A stretch of DNA of 64,000 nucleotides from Candidatus Mycobacterium methanotrophicum (GCF_023515995.1 NZ_CP097321.1:218731-282730); one strand, 5' to 3'; positions 17,650-26,943 are shown, counted from the stretch's first letter. Notes: a model not told the origin generated them from the letters alone. A program made the numbers and translations.

Positions 17650-19037
17650 GAATCTACTGACGTTTCCGTGGGCGGGGTTTCATGCTGCCCGTCCGGGTAG
17701 AGAGGGGCACAGGCCGCCTCGGGTGAGCAGCGCCATGGCGATGAGCGCGTCAGGGCTATGAAACCCGTAGGCACGTTTGGTCAGTGCTCGCAGGTGGGTA
17801 TTGGTGGCTTCGGAGAGGGCATTCGAGAGCCCATGGTCAAGGGTGTTGGCGATCAGATCGCGGTAGCGGCGGATGGTGCGGGCCAGGGCGACGAACTCGG
17901 GGATGCGCGAGTGGCTTGCCCACGACAACCAGCCGGCCAGCAGTTGGTGTCCGGCGCGGCCTTTGACTCGAAACACTTCGCGGAGTTGCTCTTTGAGCAG
18001 ATACGCCCGGTAGAGAGCGCGGTTGGTGTCGGCGATCGCTGCGAGGCTGCTGCGTTGCTCGCCGGTCAAATCGGCCGGGTTTTTGCGGGTTGCCCACATC
18101 GCGTGCCGGTCGCGGACACCGGCTTTGGTCATGGTCCGCGCCCGCACCTTGTCTAGCGCTTTGAGCGTCCAGGCCACTACATGGAATGGATCTAGGCAGA
18201 TCAGCGCCTGCGGGGCACGCGCTCGCACCACGGCGTGGATCCATTCCGCACCGTCGCAGCTGACATGGCTCAACTGCGCGGCGCGTTGGGTTCCCAGCTG
18301 GTCAAAGAACGCCCCCAGGGTGTCCTGGTTGCGGCCCTCACGAGCCCACACCAGCCTGCCTGTCGTGTGGTCCACGATCACCGTTAAATAGCGGTGCCCC
18401 TTGCGGTACGAAATCTCGTCGATACCGATCCTGGTCAGCCCGACCAGCAGGTCGTTGGTGTCGCGACCGTCGGCGACCACCCGGGTCACGATCGCCGCCA
18501 CGGTGCGCCACGCTATCCGCAACAGCACGGTCAGCACGCTGAGCGCGGTATGGGCGGCCAGCCATGCGCAGGTGTCCTCGAATGCCCAGGTGTGGCGGGC
18601 GCCGGCTCGCGCCCACGGCACATGAGCCACCACCACTCCATGCTCACTGCATTGCACCCGTGGTGCGGCGGCCTGCAGGTATGCCTTGGTGGCGCCCACG
18701 TCCAGGGTGCGCCACCGCCGCGAGCTCTCTCCGCCGTCATATCCGGGGCAGCGGCGGCGGCAGCGTGAACAGCGGCTAGTCTGCGAGGCCTTGGGACGCA
18801 CCGAAAACACCAGCACTTCGCTGCTCACCGGCGTCTTGGCGCGTGAGGTCTCGACCTCTATCGATACGTCCTCGACCACCATGTCTTGGCCACCGAGAGC
18901 CCTCGCGAATACCCTGGAATTGCGCAACGCCGTACCCCTTCTTCGTCTTGAACCTCCAACAGTCCAAAACGTAAGCAGGACACGGCGTTGCGCCCAAACC
19001 CTTCAGGTCGCAGACCCACAACTATGTCAGAAGAGCC
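17650..19037 (-). mobile_element. ISL3-family element, complete
   Basis: 1388 bp inserted in the intron 2 maturase with the 8-bp duplication ATCCGGGT. Its ends (GGCTCTTCTGACATAGTTGT on the minus strand and GAATCTACTGACGTTTCCGT) match the ends of the two 282-bp MITEs, making this family the likely source of MITE mobilisation. Confidence 0.9.
17680..18927 (-). CDS. ISL3-family transposase
   Basis: 415 residues, intact. N-terminal zinc finger (CSRCRRRCPGYDGG), then HTH-like region and DDE core with GIDEISYRKGHRYLTVIVDH, HVSCDGAEWIHAVV, CLDPFHVVAWTLKALD and a C-terminal SNALSEATNTHLRALTKRAY glutamate block. A degenerate relative is at 53705-54711. Confidence 0.92.
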   Translation of the reverse strand: MRNSRVFARALGGQDMVVEDVSIEVETSRAKTPVSSEVLVFSVRPKASQTSRCSRCRRRCPGYDGGESSRRWRTLDVGATKAYLQAAAPRVQCSEHGVVVAHVPWARAGARHTWAFEDTCAWLAAHTALSVLTVLLRIAWRTVAAIVTRVVADGRDTNDLLVGLTRIGIDEISYRKGHRYLTVIVDHTTGRLVWAREGRNQDTLGAFFDQLGTQRAAQLSHVSCDGAEWIHAVVRARAPQALICLDPFHVVAWTLKALDKVRARTMTKAGVRDRHAMWATRKNPADLTGEQRSSLAAIADTNRALYRAYLLKEQLREVFRVKGRAGHQLLAGWLSWASHSRIPEFVALARTIRRYRDLIANTLDHGLSNALSEATNTHLRALTKRAYGFHSPDALIAMALLTRGGLCPSLPGRAA

Positions 19038-19843
19038 ATCCGGGTCTTGTCGGGATGCAACCGCAGCCCGACTTCGACCATCCTGTCGTGCAGCGCGGCC
19101 AGCACTTGGCGGGCTTGGCGCTCGGTAACGCAGTGGATGACCGCGTCATCGACGTAGCGTTCGAACCGGACGGCCGGGAACTCCCGAGCCATCCACATGT
19201 CGAACGCATAGTGCAGGAACAGGTTTGCCAACACGGGCGAGACCGGCGACCCTTGCGGGGTGCCCCGGTCGCGCTGTTGCAGGGTACCGTCGGGCAACTG
19301 CACCGGGGCTTGCAGCCACCGGCGCACATACAGCATCACCCACGGCAGATCGGTATTGGCCCCCACCGCCTTGAGCATCAGCTCCCACGAAACGCTGTCG
19401 AAAAACTTTTGGATGTCCAAATCGATCACCCAATCGGTTTTCCAGCAACGTTGCCGGCACGCACCCACCGCATCCAACGCCGAGCGGCCCGGCCGGTAAC
19501 CATGAGAATCGTCGTGGAAGATCGCCTCGACCCTCGACGTCAACTCCTCGGCCACCACCGTTTGCGCCACCCGATCCGCGATGGTAGGCACACCTAGCAT
19601 TCGGGTCCCTCCGCCGTGCGGCTTGGGTATCTCCACCGCACGCACCGGTGGCGGGAAGTAGCTTCCCGACGACATCCGGTTCCAGACCTTGTACAGGTTG
19701 TTTCCCAGGTCGGCCTCGAATGCCTCGATCGTTACTTCGTCCACGCCCGGTGCGCCCTTGTTCGCCTTGACCTTCTCCCATGCCTCCTGGACCGCCCACT
19801 TCGAAATCTCGAACGGCTTGCCCGGCGACTTCAACTCGTTCAC
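19038..19843 (-). pseudogene. Group II intron 2 maturase, N-terminal RT part
   Basis: Encodes MNELKSPGKPFEISKWAVQE, KANKGAPGVDEVTIEAFEAD, the palm motif LDIQKFFDSVSWE, GTPQGSPVSPVLANLFLHYA and YVDD, then stops in ISL3 sequence after HPDKTRMA. It is closely related to the intact maturase at 4480-5745. Confidence 0.9.
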
Positions 19844-20309
19844 GCGACTCCTTCCGAACCCCGACGGGTTTGGTTGATCTAACGAACACAGTCACAGATG
19901 ACCCGGCCCCTTGGCTCGACTCCCATTACAGGAGCTTCATCGCTACTACGAACCGGTCCGCCAACCGGACCCGCAACAGTACTCACACCCGCGTGACGCG
20001 CGGGCTACTCCCTGTCGCCCACCGGAAACCCCGGACGGGCAGTGTCGCGTCCGGCCTTCTCCCGTTCCATGCAAAAGCCGCAGACCGGGCTCGCGTCGCC
20101 TCCATGCCGGACACCGCCTGGCCAGTCAGCGGGCCCCCGCCAGACTCATCCCGGGATCCTTGGAACACCCCGGTTTCGATGTCACCTGTGTAGTTTTCGA
20201 CACGTCAGCAGCGAATCGCTTGCGCTCGCCTTCCCGATCCCCACCTAATGAGTATTAGCGGGTGCGGCCTTCGGGCAGACTTGCTATCGGTAGCGGCCGG
20301 TGGGTGAGC

Positions 20310-20435
20310 ACTGATGCCTCCTGGATTTCGAGTCCTGATGTCAGATCGTCGCCCCCACCGGTTCGCCCGGGAGAAGGGATCGCTGATGGGATGTCGTGCC
20401 CGCCCGCGTGGCGTGAGCACTGCTTCATTAGGTCG
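20310..20435 (+). ncRNA. Candidate IS110 bridge RNA, copy 3
   Basis: In the 250-base leader between LE and the recombinase. Segment 20339-20344 (TGTCAG) is complementary to core-plus-right target CTGACA, 20317-20322 (CCTCCT) resembles the left target CCACCT, 20388-20395 (GGGATGTC) equals the RE side of the donor, and 20425-20431 (TCATTAG) is complementary to the LE side CTAATGA. The order target loop then donor loop is that described for IS110 bridge RNAs. Transcript ends are not known. Confidence 0.65.
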
Positions 20436-20495
20436 CCGAGAGTTCTCCCGCACGCTGCCGGCTGTAACCCGGACAACTGCAGACAGGAGCGAGGA

Positions 20496-21731
20496 GTGGC
20501 GAAATTGCTGTACGTGGGCGACGATTGGGCGGAAGATCATCACGACGTCGAACTGATGGACTCGGCGGGACGCAGGCTGGCCAGGGCGCGGCTGCCCGAG
20601 GGCGCGGCCGGGATCGCGCGGTTGCACGCGATGATCGGCGCCGAGCTGGGCGCCGACGCCGACATGGCCGAGGTGGCGATCGGAATCGAGACCGACCGGG
20701 GCCCGTGGGTGGCCGCGCTGATCGCGGCCGGATACACCGTGTACGCGGTGAACCCGCTGTCGGTGGCCCGGTACCGGGAGCGGCACAGCGTCTCCGGCGC
20801 CAAGAGCGACCCGGCGGACGCACACACGCTGGCCGACATGGTCCGCACCGACTCGCACCAGCTGCGCCCGGTGGCCGGCGACAGCGCGGCAGCCGAGGCG
20901 GTGAAAGTTGTTGCCCGCTCGCACAAGACGATGATCTGGGACCGCACCCGCCACACCCAGCGGCTGCGGCACGCGCTGCGCGAGTACTTCCCCGCCGCGC
21001 TGGAAGCCTTCGACGATCTCGACGCGGCCGATGCGCTGGAACTGCTCGGCAGAGCCCCCGACCCCGCGTCGGCGGCGAAGCTGAACCGCAGCCAGATCCG
21101 GGCCGCGCTCAAACGCGCCGGTCGCCGCGACATCGACACCAAGACCAGCCGGATCCAGGACGCGCTGCGCGGCGAGCAGCTCGGCCGCGACCCGGTGATC
21201 ACCACCGCGTACGCGGCTGCCACCCGCTCGATCGTGGCCGTGCTCACCACCCTCAACGAGCAGATCGCGATCCTGCAAGAGCAGGTGGAGGAGCATTTTC
21301 ACCGGCACCCGGACGCTGAGATCATCCTGTCGCAGCCCGGCCTGGGACCGATCCTCGGCGCCCGGGTGCTCGCCGAATTCGGCGACGACCCAGCACGGTA
21401 CGCCGACGCGAAGGCCCGCAAGAACTACGCCGGAACCAGCCCGATCACCCGCGCCTCCGGCAAGAAGAAGGTCGTGCTCGCGCGGTTCGTGCATCAGGAC
21501 AGGCTCATCGACGCGCTGATGACGCAGGCGTTCTCCGCGCTGCGCGCCTCGCCCGGCGCACGCGCCTACTACGACAAGCAACGCGCCCGCGGCCTCGGCC
21601 ACAACCCCGCGCTGCGCCAGCTCGCCAACCGGCTCGTCGGAATCCTGCACGGCTGCCTCAAGACCCGCACGCTCTACGACGAAGCCACCGCCTGGCCGTC
21701 CCACAATCAAGATCAACAAACCGCCGCTTGA
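20496..21731 (+). CDS. IS110 DEDD recombinase
   Basis: 411 residues, GTG start at 20496 behind GACAGGAGCGAGGAG. Nearly identical to the copy at 12139-13374, with at least one substitution (LKRAGRRD in place of LKHAGRRD). Same DEDD and Transposase_20 motifs. Confidence 0.93.
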   Translation: MAKLLYVGDDWAEDHHDVELMDSAGRRLARARLPEGAAGIARLHAMIGAELGADADMAEVAIGIETDRGPWVAALIAAGYTVYAVNPLSVARYRERHSVSGAKSDPADAHTLADMVRTDSHQLRPVAGDSAAAEAVKVVARSHKTMIWDRTRHTQRLRHALREYFPAALEAFDDLDAADALELLGRAPDPASAAKLNRSQIRAALKRAGRRDIDTKTSRIQDALRGEQLGRDPVITTAYAAATRSIVAVLTTLNEQIAILQEQVEEHFHRHPDAEIILSQPGLGPILGARVLAEFGDDPARYADAKARKNYAGTSPITRASGKKKVVLARFVHQDRLIDALMTQAFSALRASPGARAYYDKQRARGLGHNPALRQLANRLVGILHGCLKTRTLYDEATAWPSHNQDQQTAA

Positions 21732-22453
21732 CATTTAAGCTCCTGGGATGTCTGACACGTCGAGCGTGCCTTTCCCACATCGCTCACCACGATCGCGTCA
21801 CCGCTTTCGCAGCATGTGGCGGTTTGAAGCCTCCCCCGCAGGGCGACTCCGAAGGGCCGACAATCCTTCATCTCCTGCACAGCACCGCTTCACGAGCTCT
21901 ACCTACATCGAACTCCTTCCGCACTCGGGACACACTCCAAGAACAACCACCTGGTGCGCCGATACGGGTTCTACTACCGCTACGACACCGACGAGGAACG
22001 CGCGGTGCTCAACCGGCTCTGGCACCTGGTCAACGACCGGCTCAACTACCTGACCCCGACCATCAAACCCATCGGCTACGGCTGCAGCCGCGACGGTCAA
22101 CGCCGCCGGCTCTACGACAAGCCCATGACCCCGCTGGACCGGTTGCTGGCCGCCGGGGTCCTCTCAGCGGCGCAGAAATCGGAGCTGCTCACCTACCGAC
22201 ACAGCCTCAACCCGGCCGCGATCGCCCGCCAGATCGCCGACCTGCAGGCTGCCCTGCTCAGACCCGCCAAGGACAAGACCGAGCAGCTCTACCTCGCCTC
22301 TATACCCGCCGCCCTGCCCGACGTCAGATCCGGCATCCGCACCACGAACAAGACGGCCAGCTGACCCTGATTTCGCGGGCATTCCTACGTGAGGCATGGA
22401 TCAGGTTTCGCGGGCATATTTACATGAGGCATTACGATCGGTCGCTGCGGTGG

Positions 22454-22819
22454 TCAGGCCGCGACGAGGCCAATTGACGCCTTCGCTGCGTCTCGGCCGC
22501 GCTGAACACGCCTGCGATAGGACGGGCCGGCCACGAGCACGACCCCGCCGACCAACATAGGAGCGGCAAGCAACCAGTATGGGTGCATGACGACGAGGAT
22601 CACCGGCAGCAGTAGCGCACCACCCACCAAAATCGCCATATCCCGTCGCAGCTTACGCAATTCGGTAACTCCCGCCAGCGCCGCCGACACGGTGTCAGCG
22701 TTGGCCTGCCAGCGCTGTGGGCACGACGGACACCTCCACACCAAGTCTATGGTGCTGACATTCTCGGTGGTGGCGGCACCGCAGACGCACCGGAAACGCA
22801 GACTCACGGACGGGCTCAT
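22454..22819 (-). CDS. Small membrane protein with N-terminal zinc ribbon
   Basis: 121 residues; CVCG and CPSC pairs near residues 12-33 suggest a zinc ribbon, followed by a helical linker and two hydrophobic segments (about 65-82 and 84-101) and a basic tail. Its ATG overlaps the permease stop (22816-22819), so it is the last gene of the demethylase operon. No named family is recognised; a role in transport or in assembly of the membrane system is possible but unproven. Seventeen bases after its stop lies the duplicated target CCGAT of ISrve. Confidence 0.75.
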   Translation of the reverse strand: MSPSVSLRFRCVCGAATTENVSTIDLVWRCPSCPQRWQANADTVSAALAGVTELRKLRRDMAILVGGALLLPVILVVMHPYWLLAAPMLVGGVVLVAGPSYRRRVQRGRDAAKASIGLVAA

Positions 22820-24336
22820 GCCGTCGCCTTCGCTGGCGACGGCATGCTAGCACCGTCCGCTAACGCGGGTCCGACATCACGCAGAGTAAACGGCTGCTTG
22901 TCCTGCACCACGCGCCGGTACATGTAGAGAACGCACCCGATGCCCAGCAGCGCCAGACCAATGAGGAACTCGCGGATTCCGCCGTATCCTGTCATCGAGA
23001 ACGAGACTGAACCAACCGCGACAATTAAAACGTTGAACGCCGCTAAGATTCCAGCCAGCCAGAGCCAGGGTCTGGACAACGCCAACGGGCGGCGCAGGTT
23101 GGGTCTGTCCTTGCGGAGCAGTGGCACCGCCGACAGGGCAAAGACGTGGCAGATGACATAACCCATGTTGCAAGCCGCTAAGACGGCGACCGTCGTGGGC
23201 AGGAAAAGCACGGCCAGAACGTTCACCGTGACGTCGACGAACATGCCGCGGTTGGGGACGTTCTGCTTGTTTAGGTGGTCGAACCAATTGATCGTTATGC
23301 CGGTGCGGGACATCCCGTAAAGGGTGCGGGCGCCGCCGGCGCTGGCCGCGTTCATGCCGAGCAGGAAGCTGCTGATCATGAAAAAAATAATTATGTTCGA
23401 CCATGCACCTCCCACCTCGCGGTGCAGCAGCTCGGCGTAGAATCGGAGCGGCGCCCGTGCCATCGCCTGCTGGCTGACCGCTCCGCCCAGGGCGATCGGC
23501 AGAATCGCGTAGACGGCCAGGCAGAACATTGCCCCCCGGATCAGCGCCTTGCGGGTGTCCTGCTCGGTGTCGTGGTATTCGGGCGCAAAGGTCGCGCAGA
23601 CCTCGATACCGTAGGCAGACCAGGAATTCAAGTAGAGCCACACCAGTGCGAGTTGCACCGCGCCCCAGGTGCTTCCGGCAGCGCCCACCAATCCCCAACA
23701 CAGGTGGGAGAACGCGAAATCTGACAAGAAGAACGGCGCGACCATAAACATGAACAATGGAACGAACAGCAGGCCGCCGGTCAGATATCCCAGGATCTTC
23801 ATGGGTCGCACACCCATCGAGTTGATGATCCACAGCGCCACGATCAACGCGACCGCAATCACGCGAGGTAGGTCGAGATGCACGATTCCCGAGACGCTCC
23901 ATGTCTGGCCGGGCAACCACTGCGCCTGTACCAGGCCACCAACGGTCAGGCCGAAGATCGCCAGCACTGACGACCAGCCGGCCCAGTATCCGATCGCAGA
24001 GATCGGCCCCGCCAGGCTGAACCGTGACCGCCAGCCCTCGAACGCATACATCGCGATTCCGCCGCAATGCTCGGGGAACATTGTTGCCGGCTCGGTGTAA
24101 ATCTTGTTCTGCAGCACGGCGATTACCATCGAACCCAACCAAACAGCCAGTGCGCCAAGGGCGCCGATTTGACCGGTGGTGTAGCCCAGGTTAGCGATGA
24201 TGAGACCAGGATTCGACAGCGTCATCACGAAGCCGTCGTACCAGTGCATTGTCTTCAGCAATTTCCGCTCGTCGACCTCAGCCACGGCCACGCCGTGTGC
24301 CGAGGTGATCAAATCAGGGTGCGGGGTATCGTTCAT
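22816..24336 (-). CDS. APC-superfamily amino acid/amine permease
   Basis: 506 residues from ATG 24336; about 12-14 hydrophobic segments. The N-terminal part (LIIANLGYTTGQIGALGALA, FPEHCGGIAMYAFEGW) and the central ALIRGAMFCLAVYAILPIAL fit the amino acid-polyamine-organocation superfamily. A longer in-frame start at 24600 would add a basic, Ala-Arg-rich sequence overlapping the demethylase subunit and is unlikely. It starts 54 bases after the DUF3445 gene in the same direction, so the likely substrate is dimethylamine, methylamine or a glutamyl-methylamide compound; substrate is inferred from context only. Confidence 0.85.
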   Translation of the reverse strand: MNDTPHPDLITSAHGVAVAEVDERKLLKTMHWYDGFVMTLSNPGLIIANLGYTTGQIGALGALAVWLGSMVIAVLQNKIYTEPATMFPEHCGGIAMYAFEGWRSRFSLAGPISAIGYWAGWSSVLAIFGLTVGGLVQAQWLPGQTWSVSGIVHLDLPRVIAVALIVALWIINSMGVRPMKILGYLTGGLLFVPLFMFMVAPFFLSDFAFSHLCWGLVGAAGSTWGAVQLALVWLYLNSWSAYGIEVCATFAPEYHDTEQDTRKALIRGAMFCLAVYAILPIALGGAVSQQAMARAPLRFYAELLHREVGGAWSNIIIFFMISSFLLGMNAASAGGARTLYGMSRTGITINWFDHLNKQNVPNRGMFVDVTVNVLAVLFLPTTVAVLAACNMGYVICHVFALSAVPLLRKDRPNLRRPLALSRPWLWLAGILAAFNVLIVAVGSVSFSMTGYGGIREFLIGLALLGIGCVLYMYRRVVQDKQPFTLRDVGPALADGASMPSPAKATA

Positions 24337-24389
24337 GAGGGTTTGCGCTCTCCAATCGAGGGTGGGACACCGCAACTGGCGGGCGTCGA

Positions 24390-25475
24390 TCAGCCTGGCG
24401 TCTGTAGCGGCGCCGATGCCGAAACGGTGCGCAGTGCAAGGCTTTTGTTGAGGCGCGCTGGGGGCACTCCTCGTCCGTCCGCGACGACCGGACGACCGGC
24501 CAGCCACGCCGCGGCGCGGTCCTTGTATTTGATGACGCCTTTGTAGTCGGCCATGTCGTGGGGCAATTCGGCCAGTACTGCCGCGGCGCGGACGCGCCAA
24601 GGCTCAACCGTGGCCAGCTGCTGCAGCGGCAGCATATGAGTGCGGATCAAAAACATGATCGCCCCGGAGCGCGGCAGCCTAATCAGATGCTGGAGTTCGA
24701 CGCGCAGGTGCACTAGAGCCCCAAACGTTTCGTCATCTACGATCTGGATCCATTCCCGATCCGGACCCCATTCCGGATAGCGCTCAGTGGACACATCCAG
24801 CCGCCGCCGGATCGTCATCGTCCAGTTGGTCCGCCGATAGGGTTGGTGGGGCTGGAGCCGTTTGAGGAATTCATGAGCGCGAGTGATCACGCCTTCCCGC
24901 CTGATTCTCGGCACCGGGCCGTGGAGTTCCAAAAAGCTCATACCGACATCGAATCCGAAGCTCCAATCGGCGGCGAAGGTCACCACCCCGGCGTCGGCGA
25001 ACAGGGAGTCGTTGCGCTGGTCGAGCAACACGATGTCTTCTTGGACCTGTCCGGCGATGTAGTCCAACGGCTCGACCGGCAGCGTCGACTCGTCGCCGTA
25101 GACGAAGGCACGGGTCTCGCCGAGAAGCTGGTTCTCCCAACACCAGCTGCTATCATCGTTGCGCGACAACCGCATTGACTGCGGATATTCGGTGCTCAGA
25201 TAGCGCATGAGCGTCAGCATGGCGTCCCATGCCGCGGGCCGCATGTGCGGCAAGACGGCACGGCGGGTGGGGTCGGCGGCAAGGATCTCCCTGCGCTCAG
25301 CCAATTCATGGCGGTATTCGCTGTCGACGCCGAGCACCGTGGCGCCCCACTGACCAGCTGTGGTTTGCACCGCGACCCGCGCGGGTTCGACGTTTGTGCT
25401 GTACCGGTACCGGTCATCGAGAAATGGAAACGGAAAGCCGCGCAGGAGATCGTCGTTGGCCGGCACGGTCGTCAT
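24390..25475 (-). CDS. Heme-dependent oxidative N-demethylase catalytic subunit (DUF3445), copy B
   Basis: 361 residues, complete. Opens with FPFPFLDDRYRYSTNVEPAR, continues with ERREILAADPTRRAVLPHMR, ENQLLGETRAFVYGDEST, a long central block with VQEDIVLLDQRNDSLFAD and FLELHGPVPRI, and an HLRVELQHLIRLPRSGAIMF region near the C-terminus. DUF3445 proteins bind heme in a PAS-like fold and oxidise dimethylamine to methylamine and formaldehyde, receiving electrons from the partner reductase encoded just upstream. ATG overlaps the reductase stop (25472-25475). The partial paralogue is at 1-453. Confidence 0.88.
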   Translation of the reverse strand: MTTVPANDDLLRGFPFPFLDDRYRYSTNVEPARVAVQTTAGQWGATVLGVDSEYRHELAERREILAADPTRRAVLPHMRPAAWDAMLTLMRYLSTEYPQSMRLSRNDDSSWCWENQLLGETRAFVYGDESTLPVEPLDYIAGQVQEDIVLLDQRNDSLFADAGVVTFAADWSFGFDVGMSFLELHGPVPRIRREGVITRAHEFLKRLQPHQPYRRTNWTMTIRRRLDVSTERYPEWGPDREWIQIVDDETFGALVHLRVELQHLIRLPRSGAIMFLIRTHMLPLQQLATVEPWRVRAAAVLAELPHDMADYKGVIKYKDRAAAWLAGRPVVADGRGVPPARLNKSLALRTVSASAPLQTPG

Positions 25476-26413
25476 AGAGGCACCTCCAGGCTAGGTCCCG
25501 CGGCCCGGGACACGCAGCACATCATCGTGTCCCCGCGCTGTTTGGTCTCGTCATCGAGAAAAAGGTCACGATGCAGGGGGACACCACCGCTGACCGGGAT
25601 CCGGCATTCACCGCAAACCCCCTGACGGCATAGGTTGGGCACGTCGAGACCGGCACGCTCTAACGCCTCCAGAAGTGAAATCCCGCTTGGAACATCCAGG
25701 GTGCATGCGCTTTTCGTCAATGCCACCTCGAAACGCTCACCAGGATCGAGGGCGTTCGCTCCGAAACGTTCCAGATGCAAACGCGATGGCGGCCACCCCG
25801 CTTCGGCGGCAGTGTCTAGGACGTAGTCGATCATTGCTCCCGGACCGCACACGTAAAGATGGGTGCCGACCGGCTGGTCGGCGAGAACCTTCGCCACGCG
25901 CACGCACAACTCGTCCTGATCGACATATAGCTCGGCATCGAAACCCGCCAGAGCCAGGACGTCGTCCACATGTGCGCCGAACCCCTCCCGGTGGCCGTAG
26001 AGCACCTGCACGCGGTGATTCCACCGGCGGGCACTACGCAGATGCGACACGATCGGTGTGATGCCGATGCCGCCGGCGATCAGCAGATGTTTGGACGCGC
26101 GCGGATGCGGCGCGAAGGCGCTGCGCGGTGCCAGGATGTTGACCATGTCGCCCACCGCGAGCTGTTCGTGCACCCATCGCGACCCGCCGCGCCCGTCGCG
26201 CACACGCAGAACCGACACGCAGTATTCGCGCGGATCAAGGCCATCGTTGGTCAGGCTATAGGCGTTACGCTTGCCGCCACAGTCCAATGTCAAATGACTG
26301 CCCGGGATGAACGGTGGTAACGCTCGCCCATCCGGCGCGCAGAGCTGCAGGCTGCGGATTCCCGGCACCGGTTGCTGGATGTCGGCGACTATCAACGCCA
26401 GGCATGTAGTCAT
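25472..26413 (-). CDS. PDR/VanB-type ferredoxin reductase of the N-demethylase, copy B
   Basis: 313 residues from ATG 26413, which overlaps the DmmA stop (26410-26413). Flavin domain with KRNAYSLTNDG, NAD domain with IAGGIGITPIVSH and YVCGPGAMIDY, and a C-terminal [2Fe-2S] domain with LCRQGVCGEC and MMCCVSR. One polypeptide carries electrons from NAD(P)H through flavin and Fe-S to the heme subunit. Intact, unlike copy A. A longer upstream reading (to 26560) overlaps DmmA and is not needed. Confidence 0.9.
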   Translation of the reverse strand: MTTCLALIVADIQQPVPGIRSLQLCAPDGRALPPFIPGSHLTLDCGGKRNAYSLTNDGLDPREYCVSVLRVRDGRGGSRWVHEQLAVGDMVNILAPRSAFAPHPRASKHLLIAGGIGITPIVSHLRSARRWNHRVQVLYGHREGFGAHVDDVLALAGFDAELYVDQDELCVRVAKVLADQPVGTHLYVCGPGAMIDYVLDTAAEAGWPPSRLHLERFGANALDPGERFEVALTKSACTLDVPSGISLLEALERAGLDVPNLCRQGVCGECRIPVSGGVPLHRDLFLDDETKQRGDTMMCCVSRAAGPSLEVPL

Positions 26414-26928
26414 GGCACCAGTACCTCGGCGTCGTCCATATAACCCAGGAACTGTCCGCTGCGTCGTGAAACATGTTGGTAAACAACGAGGGAACGGTTG
26501 CAGCCGCTGCATACCACAGTATCTCCAACGTCGACAGTCGCTGTGGTGGCCGCCCGGCAATGCGCGCAGAACACGTTAAGCTGCCCCGTCCCGGCCGTGA
26601 CCGCTACAAACTCATCGTCCTCGAGGCCAAGGTTAAGGGCGGCGGCCCGCAGGGCCAGACATGCCCCCGCAGGCCCGGCCACCGCTACGCGTACGCCGAC
26701 ACGGGCCCGCGCCAGCGCCTCGACGAGCACCGCGCCCGCGGACCACACATCCTCGCCGACCCAGGACTCCACTGAGCGATCGGCGACGTCATCGCGCCAC
26801 GTTTGCAGGATCGGCGCCGCGGCGCTGCCCACGCCGATGAACACGTACGCCGCACCGGCGGCGTACAGGGCCGGCTCGCCCATTCCGAGCGCCCACGACG
26901 GGATGCTGGTGTCTGCCGGATCTATCAT
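26410..26928 (-). CDS. DmmA-family subunit of dimethylamine monooxygenase, copy B
   Basis: 172 residues. Ends like copy A with CAHC then CSGC (a zinc-ribbon pair 15-18 residues apart) and RRSGQFLGYMDDAE, parallel to RGSFLASSVEA in copy A. The N-terminal part contains a hydrophobic strand AYVFIGVGSAA. It is the first of the three coupled demethylase genes and starts 15 bases after the cupin stop... reading minus, cupin gene lies at lower coordinates 26944-27315 upstream in transcription. Confidence 0.82.
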   Translation of the reverse strand: MIDPADTSIPSWALGMGEPALYAAGAAYVFIGVGSAAAPILQTWRDDVADRSVESWVGEDVWSAGAVLVEALARARVGVRVAVAGPAGACLALRAAALNLGLEDDEFVAVTAGTGQLNVFCAHCRAATTATVDVGDTVVCSGCNRSLVVYQHVSRRSGQFLGYMDDAEVLVP

Positions 26929-26943
26929 CGCTGATCAGCTCGC

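Larger units (their letters stand above)
20245..21753 (+). mobile_element. IS110-family element, copy 3
   Basis: 1509 bp between CT cores at 20245-20246 and 21752-21753, inserted in the 5' part of group II intron 2 at CCCCAC-CT-GACACG. LE starts CTAATGAGTATTAG and RE ends CTGGGATGTCT. Confidence 0.93.
17099..21935 (-). mobile_element. Group II intron 2, interrupted by ISL3 and IS110
   Basis: On the minus strand it begins GTGTGTCCCG at 21935 and ends CCACCCGAC at 17099; the host exon bases GATCGAG and TCCAAGAAC join without loss. Domain V is at 17139-17172 (minus: GAGCCGTATGAACTGAGAGG ... GTACGGATC). Its 5' ribozyme part is split by IS110 copy 3 (20245-21753) and its maturase by an ISL3 (17650-19037). 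Related in sequence to intron 1 but clearly diverged. Confidence 0.9.
16397..22364 (+). pseudogene. ISrve transposase, 5'-truncated and intron-split
   Basis: Encodes TAAAKRPPGPGRNVAKRPRK onward to the DDE core (FFEGDTVAHCG, GLDVDNGTEF, NDQATIE), broken at 17098 by the intron and resumed at 21936 with SKNNHLVRRYGFYYRYDTDE through the stop at 22364. Without the intron it matches the 33799-35082 gene except for the missing N-terminus. Confidence 0.88.
16397..22436 (+). mobile_element. ISrve copy A (5' part missing), interrupted by group II intron 2
   Basis: 16397-17098 and 21936-22436 are identical in organisation to the intact copy at 33727-35165. It begins abruptly inside the transposase (at the A of ACGGCAGCGG); the missing 236 bases are at 47134-47369. 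1203 + 236 = 1439, the length of the intact copy. Its terminus ...GGCATTACG is followed by ATCGG (22437-22441), the complement of CCGAT at 47370-47374. Confidence 0.9.

Noticed and set aside
24337..24600. N-terminal extension of the permease
   Set aside because: Overlaps the demethylase subunit gene and is basic and low complexity; ATG 24336 fits the family N-terminus.
22454..26928. Demethylase operon B as a duplicate of copy A moved by an IS
   Set aside because: Protein divergence between copies is too high for recent duplication, and no IS pair brackets either copy as a composite transposon.
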